Source: JANXYW01 sp964458665
GTDB lineage: Bacteria > Chloroflexota > Dehalococcoidia > DSTF01 > JACRBR01
DNA length: 9,620 nt
NCBI GenBank assembly: GCA_964458665.1
Contig: CAYWOO010000016.1
Location: forward strand, 1 to 9,620
Direction: 5' to 3'
Positions 6,183-9,620 of the stretch are shown piece by piece. Below the pieces are notes generated by a model that was not told the origin of the DNA, did not search any database, and saw nothing but the letters and a program-made list of their open reading frames with translations. Each line of letters begins with the position of its first letter. Positions within the stretch are counted from its first letter, which is position 1. Made by a program: the position numbers and the translations under genes.

Positions 6183-6860
6183 TTATGCTTCTGTCGCCGC
6201 TGCTTCCGGCGGACGCAACAGCAGCACGCTGAACGCAAGCACCCACGCGTAGAACATCAGCGGCGCGATGAAGCCCCCGATCACGCCCGGCGCGAAGAAG
6301 CCATCGCGGGCAAGCGCCCCCATCCCGATCAGGTGCGCGGCTGCCACAACGAACCCGTACCAGGCGAGCCATGCCGGCATGGTGCGCGACTGGAGCAACG
6401 CGACGGAGAATGCGATCGCCGCCAACGCGGTCGGCACGCTCGCCATCGTAATGTTGAGGGTATAGATGTCGAACAGCGTTTTCTGCGTGTCGAGATTGCC
6501 CGCACCTTCGCGATAGACGAGCTGCAACAGCACACCGAAACCGACGTAGACGATCGCGATGAACAGCGCGCCACCCGCCGCGCCGACCGTCGCCAGCAGT
6601 TCCGTGTCCGGGGCGCGGCGTCGCAGCACGTCGCGGAGCCCGACGAAAAAGATCAGGTTGAATGCAAAGCTCAGCGCGATGAGGTAGACGAGGACCGCCA
6701 GGATCGTCCGGTTGTCGGCGAAGAACGTCGCGATGTCCGACGCGGAGTCCGTCTCGTTAGGCGGCGAGAGCGTGCCGAAGATCGCGAACCCCACGATCGC
6801 CAGGACGACCGTGGCGACTCCCGCCAGACCTGTCCAGCGCGAGACCGACTGCTCGTTCAT
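6183..6860 (-). CDS. Multi-pass membrane protein of unknown function (DUF4386-like)
   Basis: The protein has 225 aa from ATG at 6858-6860, which has GGGGAGG just upstream; this start is preferred to in-frame codons further out. Six hydrophobic segments are evident at about 11-31, 53-76, 90-114, 135-156, 162-182 and 192-216. Between the first and second lies a polar loop, NETDSASDIATFFADNRT, that resembles the extracytoplasmic loop of small six-helix proteins of the DUF4386 type. There are no catalytic motifs. The C-terminus is short and acidic/Ala-rich. It faces the SNase gene divergently across 91 bp. The family suggestion is tentative and no function is claimed. Confidence 0.8.
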   Translation of the reverse strand: MNEQSVSRWTGLAGVATVVLAIVGFAIFGTLSPPNETDSASDIATFFADNRTILAVLVYLIALSFAFNLIFFVGLRDVLRRRAPDTELLATVGAAGGALFIAIVYVGFGVLLQLVYREGAGNLDTQKTLFDIYTLNITMASVPTALAAIAFSVALLQSRTMPAWLAWYGFVVAAAHLIGMGALARDGFFAPGVIGGFIAPLMFYAWVLAFSVLLLRPPEAAATEA

Positions 6861-6951
6861 CGCAGCCTCCCCTTCCAACGCGGCGATTATCCTCCGCGAA
6901 GGGCGGTGCGTCAAGATTCAGGAGCGCCGCGCACATCTGATAGGCTCAGCT

Positions 6952-7383
6952 ATGCGCCTACGGCTTGCTCTTGGACTCGCAGCGTTGTTGCCACTGATGG
7001 CGGCGCTGCCCGTTACAGAGGCGACGAGGCCGTCGTGCGTTATGGATCGCGTGATCGATGGCGATACATTCGTCTGCGACGACGGCGCGCACGTCCGCTT
7101 GCTGCAGATCAATGCGCCCGAACTGAAGGCCTGCGGCGGCGAATGGGCGGCGGCCGCTCTCCGCAACATCTTTCTCCAACCCGGCACACGCGTCCGCCTC
7201 GACTACGACGAGGTCGAGCGGGACCGCTACGGCCGCGAGCTCGCAGCGCCCATGGTCACGCGCTCGGATGGTGCGGAGTACAACATCAGCATCGTGATGG
7301 TGTACGTCGGGCTACGAACGGCCAGTCCTACAAATTCCGCTGCGCAAGCTACAAGAGACCTTCCATCAAACCTACGAGCCTGA
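6952..7383 (+). pseudogene. Secreted SNase-like nuclease, interrupted copy (5' part only)
   Basis: The first 121 residues are a good thermonuclease (SNase) sequence: signal peptide (about 1-24), VIDGDTF (34-40), VRLLQINAPEL (48-58) with the catalytic Arg and Glu, and DRYGRELA (91-98) with the second catalytic Arg. Homology to the second copy at 9001 ends at NISIVMVYVGL (111-121). The reading frame then continues for 22 unrelated residues to TGA at 7381-7383. The last part of the fold (the segment after GLA in SNase) is missing, so the protein should be unstable. The break coincides with the start of the recombinase's 3' flank, and the recombinase stop lies 39 bp on. The Asp that binds Ca2+ in staphylococcal nuclease (Asp40) is Asn here. 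The ribosome site is weak. Confidence 0.85.
7297..7310. other. Candidate left attachment-site core in the SNase gene
   Basis: ATGGTGTACGTCGG is the last sequence shared in order with the second SNase copy before homology stops at about 7313. An identical 14-mer at 9364-9377 lies at the same codon positions. Serine recombinases need only very short crossover identity, so this could be attL. It also encodes a conserved protein motif, so identity could be by descent. Confidence 0.4.
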
Positions 7384-8824
7384 TGTCGGCCTTGCTGCGG
7401 ATATCAATGCGCAGCCCCATCCCGCGCAGCAGCGGGCGCAGCGCCCGGTCGCCCCGTGCCAGCGCTTCGGGCAGCTGGCGCAGGTACGTGAAGAACTCGC
7501 CGTAGTCAGGTAGCTGCGCCGGGCGGAATGCGGTCAGTTCGTCTTCGGCCTGTAGCATCGCCCGTTCAAATTCGCGATGGCGCTTGCCGTATTCCGGCTT
7601 CGTAATCGTGTCGTCCAGCATGGCGTTCAGCAGTTTGGTATCCCGCTCACGCAAGGTACGTAGATTGTGTTCTATCGCCTTCCGCTCAAGCTCGTGCTTG
7701 GCGAGAATCTCGTCGCGTTGCGCATCTAAGAGAGCAGCCATGCGGGCGATGCTGTCCTCGCGGACCGTGACCTGCCGCAACTGACGGCGCAGCCAGCCGT
7801 TCACATCCTCGGCGCGGACGGACCACTTGCAATCGGGCGTCCCATCGTACTTGTTGTAGCACCGAAGATACGTGTACTGGCGCATCTCGCCGGTGTACTC
7901 GCCATCCTTAGTGCATCGCCGATCGATCCGAAGCCAGCTGGCCGCGTGGCCGCAGTGTCCACACGCCACCAGTCCGGCGCTCAGGCCGTCATTCTTGCGA
8001 GTGAGCTTGAACATACGCCTACCGATGGCGTCCTGCGTCTGCTGCCACAACGCTTCATCGATGAGCGCCTCGTGGTTGCCCTGAAATACATGCTTTTCGC
8101 GCCGGCCCTTCTTGTACGCGACCTTCGCCGCCTTGAATTCAAGGTGCACGCTCGGATCAGTCCAGCGCACCTGACCCCGGTAGAAGGGGTTGGTCAACAC
8201 GCGCTTCAGGCCGGTTTCGGTCATGGGGTAGCCCCATTCGCTTAACGTGCGCTGGCACGCTGCAAACGTGGCACCATTGGCCGCCATCGTGAAGATGCGG
8301 CGTACCATCGGCCCGGTCTCTTCATCAATTACCACGCGCTTCTTCTCGTCACGCCTGTAGCCGATGCCGAGCTTGCTGCCGGGCCAGTCGCCTCGTTCGG
8401 CCATGTGGTTGAGGCTCGTGCGGATCGTACGCGACAGCCTGCGGTTGTGCTCTTCGTCCATGAGGCCGTTGACACCGCGAGTCAGGAAATTGTCCATATC
8501 GCCGGTAGTGCTGCAAACCTTGACACCCTGCGCCTCCAGGTAGTCGTACGTCCTCGACGCTTCAGCGGCGTCACGCCCCCACCGGGAGCTGTTGTAGACG
8601 ATGATGGCTTCAAACTTGCCAGCAACCGCGTCTGCCAGCATCAGCTGATACTGCGCGCGGTTGACGTTGCTACCGCTATCCACATCGCGATAGTGGCGCA
8701 CGATTTCCCAGCCCTTACCTTCGGCGTACCGCGTACAGGTTGTCTCCTGCGTGTCTAGGGACACGTGATCGTCGGTTGCCTGACCGGCGGTACTGACGCG
8801 GTTATAGATGACGGCTTTTAGCAT
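7349..8824 (-). CDS. Large serine recombinase (site-specific integrase)
   Basis: The protein has 491 aa from ATG at 8822-8824, which has a strong GGGAGGT site. It cuts and rejoins DNA at specific sites, covalently through Ser11. The catalytic resolvase domain (about 1-145) has YNRVST with R9 and S11, and SSRWGRD with R81 and R84. The recombinase domain follows (about 148-265: GIGYRRD ... LTNPFYRGQV). Then comes a zinc ribbon, C288-x2-C291 paired with C322 and C332. A charged coiled coil (about 360-432) and a C-terminal tail complete the usual large-serine-recombinase layout; length is typical. It points back toward the interrupted SNase gene, ending 39 bp from the break. Codon choice appears less GC-rich at third positions than the nuoG-like gene, suggesting recent arrival. 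No recombination directionality factor is visible. Confidence 0.95.
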   Translation of the reverse strand: MLKAVIYNRVSTAGQATDDHVSLDTQETTCTRYAEGKGWEIVRHYRDVDSGSNVNRAQYQLMLADAVAGKFEAIIVYNSSRWGRDAAEASRTYDYLEAQGVKVCSTTGDMDNFLTRGVNGLMDEEHNRRLSRTIRTSLNHMAERGDWPGSKLGIGYRRDEKKRVVIDEETGPMVRRIFTMAANGATFAACQRTLSEWGYPMTETGLKRVLTNPFYRGQVRWTDPSVHLEFKAAKVAYKKGRREKHVFQGNHEALIDEALWQQTQDAIGRRMFKLTRKNDGLSAGLVACGHCGHAASWLRIDRRCTKDGEYTGEMRQYTYLRCYNKYDGTPDCKWSVRAEDVNGWLRRQLRQVTVREDSIARMAALLDAQRDEILAKHELERKAIEHNLRTLRERDTKLLNAMLDDTITKPEYGKRHREFERAMLQAEDELTAFRPAQLPDYGEFFTYLRQLPEALARGDRALRPLLRGMGLRIDIRSKADIRLVGLMEGLL

Positions 8825-8846
8825 GACGTACCTCCCTGCCAAGCCT

Positions 8847-8860
8847 TACCTTGCAAGGTA
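8847..8860. promoter_or_regulatory. Perfect 14-bp palindrome upstream of the recombinase (possible operator)
   Basis: TACCTTGCAAGGTA is a perfect palindrome 23 bp upstream of the recombinase start, just beyond its ribosome site. Related half-sites, AAGGTAGC (8855-8862) and GGCTACCTAA (8903-8912, inverted), lie in the same 175-bp gap. It could bind an autorepressor or the recombinase itself; no regulator gene is present nearby. Confidence 0.45.
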
Positions 8861-8967
8861 GCTCGTATGTGTATCACTAGCAAAGCTGGCGTCTGCTGGG
8901 TGGGCTACCTAATTGAGTATCAAGTTGGGGCAGGTCTGTGTGGCAGGCGACTTACACGGGCACGACG

Positions 8968-8973
8968 TATACT
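8968..8973 (+). promoter_or_regulatory. Possible -10 box of the second SNase gene
   Basis: TATACT lies 27 bp before the ATG at 9001, with GGGGAG (8988-8993) as ribosome site. No convincing -35 box is seen at 16-18 bp. Confidence 0.35.
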
Positions 8974-9000
8974 CCGAGGTATCGACTGGGGAGCAAAACG

Positions 9001-9620
9001 ATGCGCAGGCAGCTTTCGATGGCGGGCGTCACACTGACAGTGCTCCTTGTCGCGCTGTTCGTCGGGTCGCCGCGCGCCGTGAAGGCTGCCAGCCCCGCTT
9101 GGTGTAACGTTGACTACGTGATCGACGGAGATACGTTCGTCTGTCAGGGCGGGGTTCACATCCGCCTGCTTCAAATCAACACGCCCGAACTTAACGAATG
9201 TGGCGGCCAATGGGCGAAGGCCGCACTCGCGAACATCTTTCTGCCGCCGGGTACGTTCGTGCGCTTCGACTACGACGCGGTAGAAACCGATCGCTATGGC
9301 CGCACGCTCGCGGCACCAATCATTCGGGGTACAGACGGTACCGACTACAACATAAGTATCGTCATGGTGTACGTCGGACTCGCGCACGCGGCTTACTATG
9401 GCGACAACGCAAAGTATCTCGACTGGGCGAAGGCATCGGAGACATGGGCGCGAACAGCACAATGGAATATGTGGGGGGCAAACGGGGCGTTCGTCGGTGG
9501 CTCGAACTGCGGCGGCGCTTCGGCACCGCCACCCGCACCGGCTCCGACGGCTGAGATCGTAGTACCGCCCCCGTCACAGTCGGACTGCAATCCGAACTAC
9601 TCAGGCTGCCTCGACCGGCC
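9001..9620 (+). CDS. Secreted SNase-like nuclease, second copy (3' end beyond window)
   Basis: At least 206 residues are visible and the gene runs off the right edge. A signal peptide (about 1-30, with AVKAASPA near the cleavage site) precedes the SNase domain: VIDGDTF (40-46), IRLLQINTPEL (54-64, catalytic Arg and Glu), DRYGRTLA (97-104, catalytic Arg) and VYVGLAHAAYY (124-134), the segment missing from the first copy. After the domain comes a Pro/Ala-rich linker (about 172-193) and the start of a Cys-containing tail, SDCNPNYSGC, of the kind found at the C-terminus of some secreted nucleases. Such enzymes degrade extracellular DNA and RNA. Asn replaces the Asp40 equivalent, as in the first copy. 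By eye the two copies share roughly 70% of bases within the shared region, but their signal peptides differ. It lies 176 bp from the divergent recombinase gene. It may be element cargo or a chimera whose 3' part is host DNA. Confidence 0.88.
   Translation, partial: MRRQLSMAGVTLTVLLVALFVGSPRAVKAASPAWCNVDYVIDGDTFVCQGGVHIRLLQINTPELNECGGQWAKAALANIFLPPGTFVRFDYDAVETDRYGRTLAAPIIRGTDGTDYNISIVMVYVGLAHAAYYGDNAKYLDWAKASETWARTAQWNMWGANGAFVGGSNCGGASAPPPAPAPTAEIVVPPPSQSDCNPNYSGCLDR
9364..9377. other. Candidate right attachment-site core in the second SNase gene
   Basis: This is the same 14-mer as at 7297-7310, at the equivalent codons. The two cores lie 2067 bp apart, a multiple of three, so recombination between them would join the 5' part of copy 1 in frame to the 3' part of copy 2. 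Confidence 0.35.

Noticed and set aside
6333..7505. 390-codon plus-strand open frame crossing the membrane protein gene, the SNase gene and the recombinase end
   Set aside because: It runs over three supported genes in other frames, with Arg/Asp-rich low-complexity translation and no recognisable motif.
8920..9462. Minus-strand 180-codon open frame opposite the second SNase
   Set aside because: The SNase frame on the plus strand carries signal peptide and catalytic motifs; the antisense frame has none.

Overview
The window is GC-rich chromosomal DNA from a bacterium. The NuoI/NuoG-like pair, with its doubled Cys motif in NuoG, resembles Chloroflexota (Dehalococcoidia-type) genomes; that assignment is inferred from remembered family appearance, not from a search. 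Genes are dense on both strands, with one scarred intergenic stretch (about 3.85-4.73 kb) and one recombinase insertion (about 7.31-9.38 kb).

Left part (1-3964, minus strand): a promoter near 3937-3964 drives a NuoI-like ferredoxin and, overlapping it by 8 nt, a NuoG-like iron-sulfur/molybdopterin-fold protein. About 80 bp further on is a universal stress protein with two N-terminal membrane segments. The NuoI/NuoG pair looks like an electron-transfer module for complex I or a related oxidoreductase, but no NuoE/NuoF or membrane subunits are visible. The NuoI-like protein lacks one expected cluster cysteine (Gly58).

Middle (about 3965-5310): a hairpin, the 5' half of a tRNA-Val(GAC) gene cut off in the anticodon loop, a truncated and frameshifted transposase N-terminus with its repeated IS end, then a cold-shock protein gene with a long leader and a strong terminator. 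After it come three copies of a GC-rich REP-like palindrome.

Right of centre (5313-6860): a response-regulator-like protein whose phospho-acceptor Asp is replaced by Glu, fused to an unrecognised helical domain, converges on a six-segment membrane protein of unknown function.

Right end (6952-9620): a secreted staphylococcal-nuclease-like (SNase) gene is broken in frame at its conserved Gly-Leu motif. Immediately next is a large serine recombinase, followed by a second, diverged SNase gene that reads straight through the same motif. A 14-bp identity (7297-7310 and 9364-9377) marks equivalent positions in both SNase genes. This suggests a compact element of about 2.07 kb that inserted into an SNase gene and supplies a replacement 5' part. 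This is the most interesting feature of the window. The alternative, a recombinase cassette beside two paralogous nuclease genes, cannot be excluded here.
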